The translations under genes and the position numbers were made by a program. A stretch of DNA of 64,000 nt from Diogma glabrata (lineage: Eukaryota > Arthropoda > Insecta > Diptera > Cylindrotomidae). The notes under the pieces were generated by a model. That model was not told the DNA's origin and did not search any database. It saw only the letters and a list, made by a program, of their open reading frames with translations. Each line of letters begins with the position of its first letter. The stretch's first letter is position 1. The DNA lies in assembly GCA_963693315.1 (NCBI GenBank), contig OY856186.1, positions 461,101,858-461,165,857 of the forward strand, read 5' to 3'. Positions 8,290 through 19,715 of this stretch are shown piece after piece.

Positions 8290-11200
8290 TTCAATTCATC
8301 AAAATCTGGTATTAGTTTTTGGCTTAATGTAATTTTTAATATTGATGCTAAATGTTCTTCAGTCAATCTGGTTCGCTGCGAAGTTTGATTTATAGTCTAA
8401 GATCCGGCTGCAGGATTAGTGCGCTCATCGATTTTTTGCTAAAACCAAATTTTTATGTATATTTATAATTAGGAGAATATATATCTACCGGGTTGCCTAT
8501 CAAAATTTGGCCGCCAGTATTTTTAATTAAATTATCTTTAATTGATTTTTGGGAAAAAATTTCGTTCACTTGTTTTTTAAATAAAATATCGTCTACATCA
8601 CGGCAATTTATATAAAGATTCTAAAAATTCACGGTTGCCGTTGCGCACCTGGCCGCACCTCTTCGCAGCCAGGTGTAAACAGGTATGATTTCGATACATT
8701 TATACGTTCATAACGTACATTGATTAATTCTATATCAAATTAAAGCTAATTTTTTTCTATTTATTATCAAATATGGTTGCCTAATTAAATCCAGCCGCAA
8801 ATAAGGGTTGCTGGCTGTTAAAGATGATAAATATTTAAGGTAAAGTGAAAGAGAGCTAGCGCGTAACATCATTTGTCAGACGAGGATAGCGATTGCCAGC
8901 TGTGCGACGCTCTTAAGCCATTGCGCATGCGTCGAATGTTAGTGTTCTCAACCACCGGGGAGTAATAGAGACGACTTAATAAATACTCCAAAAAAATTGT
9001 CTTCCTTTTCAAAATGACAAATTTAAAAATTACAACAAAAAATGGTAGAATCCTAGTTTATCCCCCCAAATAAATTTGCGTTTTTTTTTCAGATAAATAG
9101 AAAGATTAGGTCCTCTGCATCCTAATTATGAAAAAAAAATTTGCGGAAATGAGGGGGTCAAAAGTTATAAAGGATTAAATTTTCAATTTTACCTTGGTCC
9201 CCCCTTTGGTTTTTTTTTAGTTTTTTTTTTCTTTTTTTCCTTATTTTTATTTATTATTTATTTATATTTTATCACACACTAAAATATTGAAATTAAAAAA
9301 ATACCTTGGTCCCCCCTTTGAGTTTTTAGAAGTAACTTGATTTGATTTTTGATTTTTTTTTTTTGACTCGCTTCTGCGACCTTGCACAACTTCGATCAAA
9401 AATAGCACTCTAGCATCTCTTTTACTCTACCTTAAATATTTATCATCTTTAAGAGCCAGCAACCCTTATTTGCGGCCGGATTTAATTAGGCAACCATATA
9501 GGATAATAAATAGAAAAAAATTAGCATTAATTTGATATAGAATTAATCAATGTACGTTATGAACGCATTTAGAATCGTTGTGTAATTTGCCGTGATGTAG
9601 ACAACATTTTATTTAAAAAACAAATGAACGAAATTTTTTCCCAAAAATCAATTAAAAATAATTTAATTAAAAATACTGGCGGCCAAATTTTGATAGGCAA
9701 CCCGATATATATTCTCCTAATTATAAATATACATAAAAATTTGGTTTTAGCAAAAAATCGATGAGCGCACTAATCCTGCAGTCGGATCTCGTACTATTAT
9801 CTTCATTTGTGAAAAAAGTTGTTCACAAATATACATGCTACCAAACATGGATAATATGCGAATAACAAAATTTCGAATACCAGGGAAACGGCCTGCAGGT
9901 AAATACTCATAAAACTCTGGAATACCAATTTCCTTATATTTTTGGTTCAATAACGTGTCGCATCGTAGTTCTATAAATTCCATTTGCAAACTTTCCTCAA
10001 TATTGTCAATGTCAACAGAAATCGGAGAGCAAAAAATATTGAAATGACTATTTTAAAAATCTGAAAACCTCTTTTCGAAATCGTCTGCCAACATTTTCAG
10101 TTGTTTTTCATAGTTTTCAAATTTCAACTCTGGATGTTTAAGCAAAAGAGTCTTACAACTAGAAAAATTGTACAAATTTTTCTTTTTTCAATTGTACTTT
10201 CCACAAGTGTATCTTTTGTTTGAATGAATTTATTTGGTCATACAACGAGGTTGTGAACATGTTTTCACCCTGAAGATTAAGATTGAGTTGACTGAGATGG
10301 CCAGTAATATCAACTGAAAAAGCCAAATCTTGTATCCAATCAGCTTTTTTCAATTCAGTGCAGTCACAATCTTTAATTTCTAAAAAGAGCACGATTTCAT
10401 CCAAGAGCTGTAAAAATTTTCTTAAAACCTTATGACGCGAAAGCCAATGGACTTCAGTATAATATGACAAATCTTCGTAATCACATTCCACATCTTTTAG
10501 AAATGACGTAAATTCCCGATGATTTAAGCCACGTGCTCGAATAACATTAACGATTTTAGTAACTTTTTTAAATACATGATCAATTTTGATTACTTTTGAA
10601 CATAAAACTTGCTGGTGGATAATGCAATGGAAGTGTTGAAAAGATGTATTATGTTGGGTTTTAACATAATCTTTTAGTCTGCCGACGACACCACGTGTAG
10701 CTCCTTTCATAGAAGGGGCCCATCAGTTGCCAAAGACATCAGCTTCTGCATTGGAAGATCATATTTTATAATAGCAATCATAAGTACATCGAAAATATCA
10801 TCTCCAGTTGTGGTACCAGTCATTGAAATTACTTCTAACAGTTCTTCGGTTATTGTCATATTACTATCACATCCTCAAATAAAAATGGCTAACTGAGCCA
10901 TATCTAATAAATCAGTACTCTCGTCGATTGCAATTGAAAACATTTCAAAATTCAATACAACTGAGCGAAGTTGACCGCTTTAATTAGAAGCCATATCGGT
11001 GATTCTATTCGCAACTGTATTTCGCGATAAGCTTATGCCTTTAAATTTTTTTATCATATCTGGGCATAACTCTTCAGCTGCTATTACTAAACATTCAATA
11101 AAGAACTCGCCTTCCATAAAGGGTTTTGATTTTTTTGCAATTGCATGCGATAACCGATAACTAGCTTCAACAGCGGCAACGTTTTCTGCGATTGGCCTAA

Positions 11201-11515
11201 TGAAAATGTCATGTTGTTTTCAAAGAGCTTTCTTTAATTCGAATAACTTTTTTTCCCGCATTTTTCCTACGATGTTTTTGTATTCTTCATTGTGAATGGT
11301 ATCGTAATGTCTTTTTATATTGTATTCCTTGCACACCACAATAGTTTGACCACATATCAAACAGAATATTTTAGTTTTTTCTTGAACAAAAAAAATATTG
11401 AAGCTCCCATTTTTCTTGAATCAAACGATGTTCACTTTCAACCGATCGCTTTGTACTCGTGTTTACCGGAATACCGCACTTTTTTCATAAAAAGAATGCA
11501 AACAATCGAGAAAAC
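8290..11515 (-). pseudogene. decayed hAT transposase, GTF2IRD2-like
   Basis: The minus strand gives fragments in the right order but several frames. N-terminal BED-like part near 11500-11300 (EKWELQYFF, then GIQYKKTLRYH). Middle part with FSIAIDEST (about 10930) and ATDG (about 10725), which carry the usual acidic residues. The longest open piece is 10159-10710 (TEVHWLSRHKVLRKF). The C-terminal dimerisation region (IRNFVIRILSMFGSMYICEQ) is at 9747-9989. The last part, with RLTEEHLASILKI, lies on the far side of the nested element, at about 8290-8370. This order and these motifs match the 'general transcription factor II-I repeat domain-containing protein 2-like' hAT proteins. In-frame stops and frameshifts rule out an active enzyme. 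Confidence 0.85.
8401..9788. mobile_element. long-inverted-repeat element nested in the hAT gene
   Basis: The left arm (8401-8866) and right arm (about 9408-9788) are inverted copies over roughly 380-460 bp, starting AGATCCGGCTGCAGGATTAG and ending with its near-complement TAATCCTGCAGTCGGATCT. The left arm has extra sequence around 8625-8690. The centre (8867-9407) is non-coding and holds two copies of CCTTGGTCCCCCCTTTG (9191 and 9303). The hAT reading frame stops at one edge (…KIIVR) and resumes at the other (…TRLTEEHL), so this DNA inserted into the transposase gene. No clear target duplication is seen. It fits a foldback or non-autonomous long-TIR DNA element. Confidence 0.85.
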
Positions 11516-12504
11516 CAAACACACCAATATTCAAAAATAAAATTACAACGGAATTGGACTAGCGCTCGCTAATGTTAACTATATAATGACATTTATTTAG
11601 TAAAATCGGAATAGTTTCTGCTATTTTTTTATGAAATTTTATAACGGGAAAGTAAAATTTCATCAAAATATAGTCGCAGAAATTTTTGTTAGAAGATTTT
11701 GCTGAATAGAAACTAATAATAGCTGCGACTTGCTAAGAAACAAATAAAAAAGATGCGTTTAAGAGAAATTCACGGCACAAATCCGTTTGAATTCAAAACA
11801 TGTTACGGAGAATATATTAATTTTCTTCGTAGATTTTCAGAATTAAGTTATTTTTGTTTTGAATAATACCCGTGTCCCTTTTAGGTAAAGTAAATCTATT
11901 TAAATTAAAATTTTAAATAGAACGACAAAAATGTGAGGCGTCCTAGATTTTTTTTCTACTCAATTTCTTTTTTACGTTCGTTCACTGGATGGTGAAAAAA
12001 TGGAACAATTTAGCGGTTCCAGAATATTGTTAAAAATTTATAAGAAAATTATTAGTGAGTTAAAATTTTACATATAAATATTATTTTGAAATTTGTTACA
12101 TTTAAGAAAATGAATTCAATATCAAAAAAATTCCAAAAATTTAAATTGTGTGCCACCATATTAGACATGATTCTCTTAACTGACAAAAACTATGGTGGTG
12201 AATGGAGGCGTATGTTTGCCATGTAGCTTTACCATCATTCGATATGCTTAACTTGAAAACAAAATTTAGTACAAAAGTAAGGGAAAATATGATAAATGGA
12301 ACTCACATAATAATACAACGAACGTTCTTAAAACTGTATTTATTTTTTGAACTGTCTGTATTTTGTTTGTATTTTTAATGAAATAATTTTTTTGAATTTT
12401 TTAATTAAAACACGAAACGAGAAAAGGTGTTGCGGGCCACAACAATCCGTGCAGCGGGCCGCAAGCGGCCCGCGGGCTGCGACCTTGACATGTCTGATTT
12501 AGAG

Positions 12505-12790
12505 TATTTAAATATAACTGATTTTCAATAGAAAAATAACCTCTAGGTAAGACCTCCAAAAGCGAGTTACCGGAATAACTCCCGTTTGAGTTGTTAAATA
12601 GACGTTAGAAATTTAAAATAAAACGCCTATTTTGGTCCTAAATGAACTAAAAAACTCATTAGGCTCTACTAATTCTACTTTATATAGAATATTTAGGTTC
12701 TAATAAGTATTTTGATACTTATTGGTCATACAATGTTGTAATATTAGATGCTCTCTCAATCATATCTGCTCTCAATGATGTCTGTGGTGT
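12505..12790. other. spacer, repeat remnants
   Basis: No gene. It contains phrases (TTTAGGTTCTAATAAGTATT, GATACTTATTGG) of the style seen around repeat D, but I could not align them fully. Confidence 0.35.
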
Positions 12791-12945
12791 TGTCACATCA
12801 CTTTTGACGATTCTATTGTATTTTACGCTAATCGGTATGCTGTAACACAAAACGACTGTCGATTATCGTATTTATGACAGTCGTTTTGTGTTACAGCATA
12901 CCGATTAGCGTAAAATACGATAGAATCGTCAAAAGTGATGTTACA
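12791..12945. repeat. near-perfect hairpin element (MITE-like)
   Basis: Arms 12796-12860 and 12876-12940 are almost perfect inverted copies around a 15-bp loop (GATTATCGTATTTAT). The outer bases TGTCACATCAC and GTGATGTTACA extend the pairing. No ORF and no obvious target duplication. Transcription through it would give a stable hairpin RNA. Confidence 0.85.
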
Positions 12946-13221
12946 ATATCTTGCCACTGATTTACTAATTAGCTGCTAAATTGTACTAAACTGCTAAATT
13001 TAATTTTAAGCCTGTGGCAATAACTTTCCATATTATTGAAAATTTTAACTCCTGCTTTTTTGAATAAAAAAAGAAAAGTTGCCTGGAAAAACGGATTGTC
13101 AAAATATTTAAAAAATTTATTCATTCATTCGTTTTTTCATTTTAATTTATGATTAATTGTTTTTCTTTAACAACTCATTATTGTTAATTTTAATTGTAGT
13201 TGATTTAAGTAAATGTTGACT

Positions 13222-13457
13222 AAAGCCGCAATTAGACTATTGCAGAACTCTGCAATATTTCTGCAATGGTAGGATGTAACATATTCATTGCAGAAAAGTT
13301 TGGCAATGAACTCATTGCAAAACATTGCAATGACTCATTGCAATGTTTTGCAATGAGTTTATTGCCAAACTTTTCTGCAATTAATATTTTACACACTACC
13401 ATTGCACGACTATTGCAGAAATATTGCAGTGTTCTGCAATAGTCTAATTGCGGCTTT
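13222..13457. mobile_element. hairpin MITE with 3-bp ACT duplication
   Basis: Ends AAAGCCGCAATTAGACTATT and its complement, flanked by ACT at 13219-13221 and 13458-13460. The arms hold repeated TTGCAGAA / CATTGCAATG modules, so most of the 236 bp can fold on itself. A 3-bp duplication is usual for PIF/Harbinger elements, though those prefer TWA. Confidence 0.75.
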
Positions 13458-13460
13458 ACT

Positions 13461-14220
13461 CCATATTTTAAATTCTTAAATAATAAAGATTATGTCAAGT
13501 ATCAAAATAATCATGTCAAGTTTTTTGTTTATGTAAAATAAATCTCACTTATTGAAAACATCATTAAGAAGTGGATTGATAATATTCCGTGATTGAAGAA
13601 CTGATCTCGAATTAATATAAAAAGCACGCAAATAATCTCAGTGATTCTTTGAACTGCATTTTAACTCGTTAGGCAGACAAAATAGTAATTTTATTGAATT
13701 CCGGAGTAAAATGGATACTATACTACTTCATCTGGCAAGATTTATCTAATACAATGATTATTGATTACACACCGCAATATTAAGATATCGACAGGCAGAT
13801 TTAAGAATTAGGTCATCTCAACTATCCACATACATCTCCAGTTCAGTGATAGTCATCTCTCAACTCATCTCATCTATCCACATACATCTCCAGTTCATCA
13901 TCTCAATTACCTGAACTGAACAACACAATTTGGACAACGCCTCCAGCAGCGTCAGTACATTCCTGCTACCAAACTCATCGCCTGGATCTCTTGCTACCAA
14001 AAGCCGTGTTCGATTTGACTGAAACAATTGAAAAAACAACAACAATAGAATACAATTTTTCAGTTGTTCCAGTCAAATCAAACAAGGCATTAATTTCACA
14101 AAATAGAGAAATTTTAATTAAAATTAATGTAATCAAGTTGGCAGATATTGTTTAACGCATTCTTCACAATTATTTTGAAACAAATTGTTGATTTAGTCAA
14201 ATAAAATAGTTAAATAAAAT
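13461..14220. other. spacer with a short direct duplication
   Basis: A 24-bp phrase starting CTATCCACATACATCTCC occurs twice (13822-13845, 13874-13897). From about 13856 to 14155 one + frame stays open for about 100 codons without an ATG (PELNNTIWTTPPAASVH…KLADIV) and could be an upstream exon of the gene at 14598-16192. No definite splice sites, so it is not called. Confidence 0.35.
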
Positions 14221-14224
14221 AGAA

Positions 14225-14330
14225 TAAAATGTTCTTATTTACATGCAATTAAGGATGAAGGGAACTAAAATAGGTTCATTCGAAAATATCTAGAACTTAA
14301 ATCGTAGTGTAAGTTTGACTCGGGTTATTA
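14225..14330 (+). repeat. dispersed repeat D, copy 2
   Basis: Blocks CAATTAAGGATGAAGGGAAC, AAAATAGGTTCATT and ACTTAAATCGTAGTGTAAG match copies 1 and 3 in order. Non-coding. Confidence 0.7.
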
Positions 14331-14597
14331 GTTGTTTACGAGTATATGCTTATTTTCTAAGTTGTATTGTCGCAAACATCAAAATCAATATCTTTGAAAC
14401 ACTAAGTATTTTTCTAAACACCCCAAATGCTTTCTTTGATCTTATAAAAATATAGAATACACAAATCTTTAAGAAAATAAAAAATTTTACGAAAATAATC
14501 AGCTTAATACTTTAACTAATAACAAAACCTAAAACAATTACAGTTCAAAAAAACAAACAAAAAAGTGACGTCTGTATTCTTATCTTGTTTTACACAG

Positions 14598-16192
14598 CAG
14601 GAAACTGCTTTGGTTTTAGATACATCAACTACTACAGATGTTCCTGATGGTGGTGGAATTGGAGACCACCTACAGGGAAATATACCATGTCAGTTTACAA
14701 CTAAAAGAAATCTATCACCACCATCACTGTGTCATCATCATCGTTTATTGAATGAAGGTAATATTTTTAATAATAACAGATACAAAAACACATATTTTTA
14801 AATTTTGTTTCAGACTACTTAGAAGAAAATTTTTTGAGCAATCATAATCGAGATACGTGGTCTACTGAAGGTACAACATTGTGTTTTAATTCTATTGTTT
14901 TTCATGAACTACGTCATGCTCTACAAAAATATTTGATTTAAACGATGGTATTATTATAGTTGCATATTATGAAAGATTTTGAAATTGTTTGATAAACAAA
15001 CAATTGTTATCTTCTTAGAAAACAAATATTTATATTATTTTTTAAGGACTTTGAGAGGGATAAACCAACATTTGTCTTAAATCAAATTTAGACAGATTTT
15101 TCAATAATTAATAGCCTTAGGGATAATTCGCTGCTATATTATTTTTATTATAAAATTAAGTTCATTAAATTTTTAAACATAAAAAGACGCCAAAAAGCAG
15201 TATGTATTTTCAAATATGTATTACAGTGAATTTGTAGCAGAAACTAGCTTTCCATACATGATTATGATAAATTCGTTAGTTTTATAGAACATATGCATTG
15301 TTTTATAGAATACATGCATGCTCAACCTATGCAAATTGAATCGTTTCAACTAGCATAAATACGCAAATTCTGAGATTTATGTAGGTCAGATTAGTTGAGT
15401 GTACATAATCTTAATGTACGTTGTAAAAATAAACAAATTTAATTGCTGAAGCATATGGAATAGCTAGGTATCCTTATATTAACCGAAAAAGAAGTATTTA
15501 GTTTGTTTTGATTCAAATATTTTGTTATATACACTCAAATTCAAACATATTTATGTTATTTTTGGTAATTGTGTATGTGTATATAAACTCAAGTCAAAGC
15601 AATAGACCAACAAATAAATACACGACGGGTGAGCCTTTTTTAAAATAAGTTTTTTATGTGCATATAAAAATTTGATTGAAATATAAAAGAAAACATATTG
15701 TATTGGTTTTTCTTTTGAAATCATCAATTCAATCTATAACTTTAAGATTTAATCGAAAAAATCAGTTTCATTTTTTCAGTAAAATGCTATTTGAATTGCA
15801 GGAAAAATTATAAAAAATGACAGACCTGCATTGTTCGAATTTACACCACAAGCTCAATACTGTTGCAGGTAAGAATTTTTTAATTTGAAAGTTCCTTCAA
15901 AGTACATACCAAAATCGTTATTTGTTTTGGTAGATTATCGACAACTGGACAATATTTAAAAAAGGAACCAAATGTTTGTAAGTTTAAAAATTTGATAATT
16001 TAATAAATTTGATCAATTTAATAAAATTGATCAATTTCCTTTTTTTTCTTCATAAAATGTGCTGTGTACTAGAAATTACAATATGTGTCACAACTAGGCT
16101 TATCAAATGTCCTTCATTCGGGAGGACAGTCTTTCTTTGGAGCACTAATGTCCTACGTCCTCCTTTACGAAAAACTTCACACAATTTCGTGA
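14598..16192 (+). CDS. candidate host gene, last five exons, product unknown
   Basis: Five segments have AG acceptors, GT donors and matching phase: 14598-14757, 14814-14870, 15802-15868, 15934-15977 and 16098-16192 (stop TGA at 16190-16192). Introns are 57, 931, 65 and 120 bp. Together they give 140 codons with no internal stop. Examples of splice sites are TTTTACACAG|, GAAG|GTAATA, TTTTGTTTCAG|, TTGCAG|GTAAGA and TTT|GTAAGT. The peptide starts QETALVLDTSTTTDVPDGGG, is rich in Ser/Thr/His early, and ends with a hydrophobic stretch (SFFGALMSYVLLYEKLHTIS). I do not recognise it. Upstream exons are missing or unidentified, and the last exon's acceptor is the weakest call. It may be a real host gene, an alternative 3' end, or a gene fragment carried by an element. 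Confidence 0.45.
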
Positions 16193-16304
16193 ACAACGAA
16201 AATTAATCATAATTCATATTATAAATTTGTATTGCCGGGAGTATAATTATATATTTTTTATTTTGTTTTACCTTAATTAAACCCGCATTTTGAATTAAAA
16301 TATG

Positions 16305-16378
16305 TTTTTATTGTTAAATATCTATATATTTCGGGCTAGGTAGACCCATCTTCAGGATAATAACACTAACAATAATAT
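16305..16378 (-). ncRNA. hammerhead-ribozyme-like fold (degenerate)
   Basis: On the minus strand: possible stem I (ATTATTGTTA / TAACAATAAA), core CTGAAGA (16349-16355), stem II GGG…CCC, GAAA (16329-16332), a short stem III and TT before the stem I return strand. The hammerhead consensus is CTGATGA…GAAA, so one core base differs. Penelope-like elements are known to carry such motifs. The altered core base makes activity doubtful, and chance is possible in AT-rich DNA. Confidence 0.3.
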
Positions 16379-16399
16379 TAAAATTCAAAAAATAAATAT

Positions 16400-17160
16400 A
16401 TGGCATTAGCATGAAACAATCAAAGAATAATATAATTTTAAAATAAGTTACTACGTTCAAAAATTAATTTAAAAAATTGTAGACTCTAGTACTGTACCTT
16501 GATTCTGGTTCTGTGAGAAAAAATGAAGTGGAATGAAATTATTTTTTTTCTCGAATTTTGATTTCTCACTAAATAATTACATTCCACTAATTGGTATTCT
16601 CGTTCTATTTTCAAGATATCGTTTTTAGTACAAGTTCTAAACTAGCATAAATTTTTGAAAATGGAATTCATCTGTCAGTTTATTTACTTATTATTTTTAA
16701 TAATAAATAATTTGTTATAACATAAAATTAATTTTAATTAAATTGGTCATTCAATTCCAAAAGTGGTAGAAATCATGAATATCAATCTGTGGTATCTAAG
16801 TGTCAATAATTTTAGTTAATTTTGTTATACTACTTTAACCACATTTTTAAGAAGTTTGAGGTTTGAAAAAAAATCCACTGACTTGTGACTAGACTTTGGA
16901 TAAGGATAGTCAGTCAGTGAAATCCCAACATTAGCTGTGTTCAGCCGGATTTTGAATTGGATGAATCACAGTTATCTATTAGTTTTAGAGTTATTTTTTA
17001 ATTTTACTGTTGTATGAATAATATTAATTAATATTGTTACGATTTTTATATGATCGTTTTTGATTAAGATACAATACGTTAAAATTATTTTCCTACTCCT
17101 ATCACAGTAAATTATAAATTACATCGCACTATCCATGACATGTAAATTGATTATTTTAAA
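16400..17160. other. AT-rich spacer, no gene seen
   Basis: No open frame with coding character and no repeat recognised beyond simple AT richness. Confidence 0.5.
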
Positions 17161-17228
17161 AAGCGTGCGGTAAGTAAAAAAAAAGCGTGCGGTAATGGAT
17201 TTTCATATATATATTACCGCACGCTTTT
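17161..17228. repeat. short hairpin with a repeated arm
   Basis: AAGCGTGCGGTA occurs at 17161-17172 and 17183-17194, and its complement TACCGCACGCTT at 17215-17226. Either direct copy can pair with the inverted one, giving two mutually exclusive hairpins. Confidence 0.75.
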
Positions 17229-17418
17229 AATAAAAAGAAAAATTTTCATTTAAAGAAAAATTTGATTTTTAAAAATTAAATATTTCAATTCATTTTGACA
17301 CAGAATAATGCAAAGCCTACCACAATTTGTAAACTATTTGCATTTAATTTATAATTAGTAGTTCATTTTTTCAAGTAATTATATGCGTTTGGGCATTAAA
17401 ACAAAGTCGTAGGAAAAG

Positions 17419-17549
17419 TATATAACAAATCTCGAGTTGTAAAGCATTTTCCATGCTCGTGAAGATACTGCACTCGACGCTACGCGTCTCGTGCGCAAAA
17501 TTTTCCCTCGCATGTAAAATGCTATTTACAACTCTAGATATGTAATATA
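17419..17549. repeat. hairpin element with GC-rich tip
   Basis: The arms start TATAACAAATCTCGAGTTGT and end with a diverged complement (CAACTCTAGATATGTAATATA). The centre CACTCGACGCTACGCGTCTC is GC-rich and folds separately. Same architecture as 27658-27783, 51720-51840 and 62739-62852. Confidence 0.6.
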
Positions 17550-17794
17550 CTAATTAAAACTATGAACAATCGTTGTATGCGATGTAATCGTTGTATTAAT
17601 AAAGTAGCTAATATATTCTTGGTATATGTTGAGATGTTAATAGTTTTTAGTTAAATGTTGTCTGTTGATATAACTAAAAACCGTTCAGCATTTACCCGAT
17701 AATTTTGCAAATGATAGTACTCAGTACAAGTCACATTTACAGTTACTTTTTTTCTACATTTTTGCGCGTCTATATCAAATTTCAAAGAATATAA

Positions 17795-19195
17795 CGATGG
17801 TCTAGCGCACAGATGTGGTAAGTGACATTTAGCAAATTTCTCAGTACAGGCATTTGAAAGTTTACACTTCAATAAAAATTGGAAATGTCAAATTTTATGT
17901 GGTTGAATTCGATAGAGTTTTATAGTAGTTATCTAGTCTTCTTTTTTAATTATGTCTTTTTACATGTTAGAACTTACATGCATAATAATATTTAATTTTA
18001 TACAAACCATAAGTACTTACCACATTTGTTCATATTTTTTTAGTATAATGTACGCTTATAACATCTGGTTCACTTTTGTTAAACCACATCCATTTTAAGC
18101 CAGGTAATCTTTTCATTTTCGGTATTTAAAGTGGTATTAAGTACCATTGAATGCACTAATTTCTCGAAATCACAAAAATCTTTGATTTAAAGTTATTACT
18201 GTGTATGGACTTGGTCTCATTCTTGCTGCAGAAAATAATAAAACCCATTTTCTGGTAGCATAAATTTTTGTGTGCTTTCTTGCTCTTTCTATTGTTGCGT
18301 GTATTGAGTCTGCTTCCAGGTATGAGTGTCCAGATTCCATAAACTTTAAATCAATTGTTTTAATGTTTTGAATAGTATTTACTGCATACAACATAGCGGT
18401 CATAGTATTTTTATTTCTATTTTGCCCACTACATGTATTTGAAAATGGTGAAATGTGGGTAACAGTTTCAGGCAATTGATTTAAATATTTTAAAAGGCAT
18501 GTTGCTATTTCTGAGCTTCTTTTCGTTCCATTGCACTCGTCCCAAACAAAACAATAACCATCCTTACTGTGTCCTTCAAAAATTGTAAAATTATATACAT
18601 TTAGCTTACGTTTGTAGTATAACTGATTATCACCAGCAAACAGCTTTTGTGTTGATGTAAAAAATCAAGTATCAGAAAAGAAATTTTATTACTTTATTTC
18701 GTCAATACTAAATTCCAGTTTTTCGATACAGTTTTAAAAATGTTTTCAAATTGTTTTCAATTATGCCATAAAAACACTTTATAGTTTGAATACGGAATAA
18801 GGATTGAAATCATTTTGGATCTACATGAAAACGTAGTAAATTTTTTGTATTTAGCTACGTAATACTTATGAATAACTACAATTGACTATTGATAGCAGAA
18901 ACCACGTTATTTAAATGTAACTAGAAATGTGGTGAGCACTTGTCACATTTGTGCTACCAATATTATTTCATTTTTAAAATACTTTTGTTGTAAGTGATTA
19001 TACTACATTTGAACACGGTACGTTTTTGGCCCACAGTACTTTTTTCAATTAATAATGCCATCTATTGGATAAAATATTAAACATGCCCATACAACATTTT
19101 TACATTATTTGAAAAATGAAATGGAGAATTTTATAGAGTACTTAACTCATTTTCTCAAAAAATGTCACTTACCACATCTGTGCGCTAGACCATCG
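17795..19195 (-). mobile_element. DNA transposon with perfect 36-bp inverted ends, unassigned superfamily
   Basis: The left end 17795-17830 (starting CGATGGTCTAGCGCACAGAT) is the exact reverse complement of 19160-19195. ATAA flanks both sides (17791-17794, 19196-19199). The 1401-bp element contains a transposase-like fragment on the minus strand (18181-18672) and several internal copies of the end's CTTACCACATtt phrase (for example near 18016). The remaining coding part is too short for a full enzyme, so it is a deleted copy that kept its ends. This links a recognisable protein family to defined termini. Confidence 0.8.
18181..18672 (-). pseudogene. transposase-like fragment (SNTCSGQNRN type)
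   Basis: An open run of about 163 codons from about 18672 (FTSTQKLFAGDNQLYYKRKL) through EIATCLLKYL, the conserved-looking SNTCSGQNRN, then ESGHSYLEADSIHATIERAR and TRKWVLLFSAARM. I know this arrangement from many uncharacterised arthropod proteins, in which a D/NTCxGQNRN motif and a later GHxxxxxD motif are the most conserved points. The second resembles SHGKSACDG in the gene at 30460-43412, suggesting a shared RNase H-like fold; that is inference. It lacks a start and the DNA-binding part, and an upstream stop precedes it. Confidence 0.6.
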
Positions 19196-19199
19196 ATAA

Positions 19200-19673
19200 T
19201 ATCATTCCATCATTAAATTCGTTGATGAGATAATTTGACAGTTCATCCCACAAACACGGAATTTATTTTCTCATCCCACTGAACCGGAATGCAAAAATCT
19301 CATTTAGTACGAACTCTCATTCCACGAAATAATTTCATATAACCAGAATCCAGCTACTGAAGGTCATAATTAATTAATTAAAATTTTAAAACATTTGAAT
19401 TAAATTTTAATAATTATTAGAAAAATCTTATCATTTTTAAAAATTACAAGTTGATTCTTCACTTTTAATAATTTGGCTCACCTCATGTATTTGTAATTAA
19501 TTGTTTATTACAATATATTGTTAACGTCAATTAATTCGAGTTTCAGTCTTGATGTTAAAAATTATTGAACAATTATTTTGACCTGACACTTAGTGGTCAA
19601 TACTAAAACTAACTGACCAACATTTTTAAGTTTGTTTTTTTTATTTATTTTTTTCTATGTTGACGGCAGTGGC
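19200..19673. other. AT-rich spacer, no gene seen
   Basis: Nothing recognised between the 36-bp-TIR element and the hAT end at 19674. Confidence 0.5.
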
Positions 19674-19715
19674 ATAGCTAGCATGGGTGGCACCCGGGGC
19701 GGATATTGTGGTGTC
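19674..19715 (+). repeat. hAT terminal sequence
   Basis: Begins CAGTGGCATAGCTAGCATGG and continues into GGCACCCGGGGCGG, the form common at ends of ZMYM1-like hAT elements. It lies 0.2 kb beyond the C-terminal end of the transposase remnant below, as expected for that element's 3' end. The other end was not found. Confidence 0.6.

Larger units (their letters stand above)
8040..12496 (-). mobile_element. hAT DNA transposon with 8-bp target duplication
   Basis: The left end is CAGGCATGTCAAACTCATTT. The right end, read inward on the minus strand, is CAGACATGTCAAGGTCGCAG. An identical 8-bp duplication ATTTAGAG flanks it (8032-8039 and 12497-12504). CAG...TGTCAAACTCA ends, an 8-bp duplication and a GTF2IRD2-like transposase all fit the hAT superfamily. 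The GC-rich block near the right end (12430-12485) is typical of the inner ends of this group. The nested insertion at 8401-9788 accounts for about 1.4 kb of its length. Confidence 0.9.

Noticed and set aside
15588..15627. A possible extra exon between 14870 and 15802 (acceptor AAACTCAAG, donor CGG|GTGAGC)
   Set aside because: It would end in phase 0, while the next exon at 15802 needs phase 1; skipping it keeps the frame open.
16009..16206. 65-codon frame MINLIKLINFLFF…
   Set aside because: It overlaps the last candidate exon in another frame and starts in intron-like AT-rich DNA; no acceptor gives this frame without a stop.
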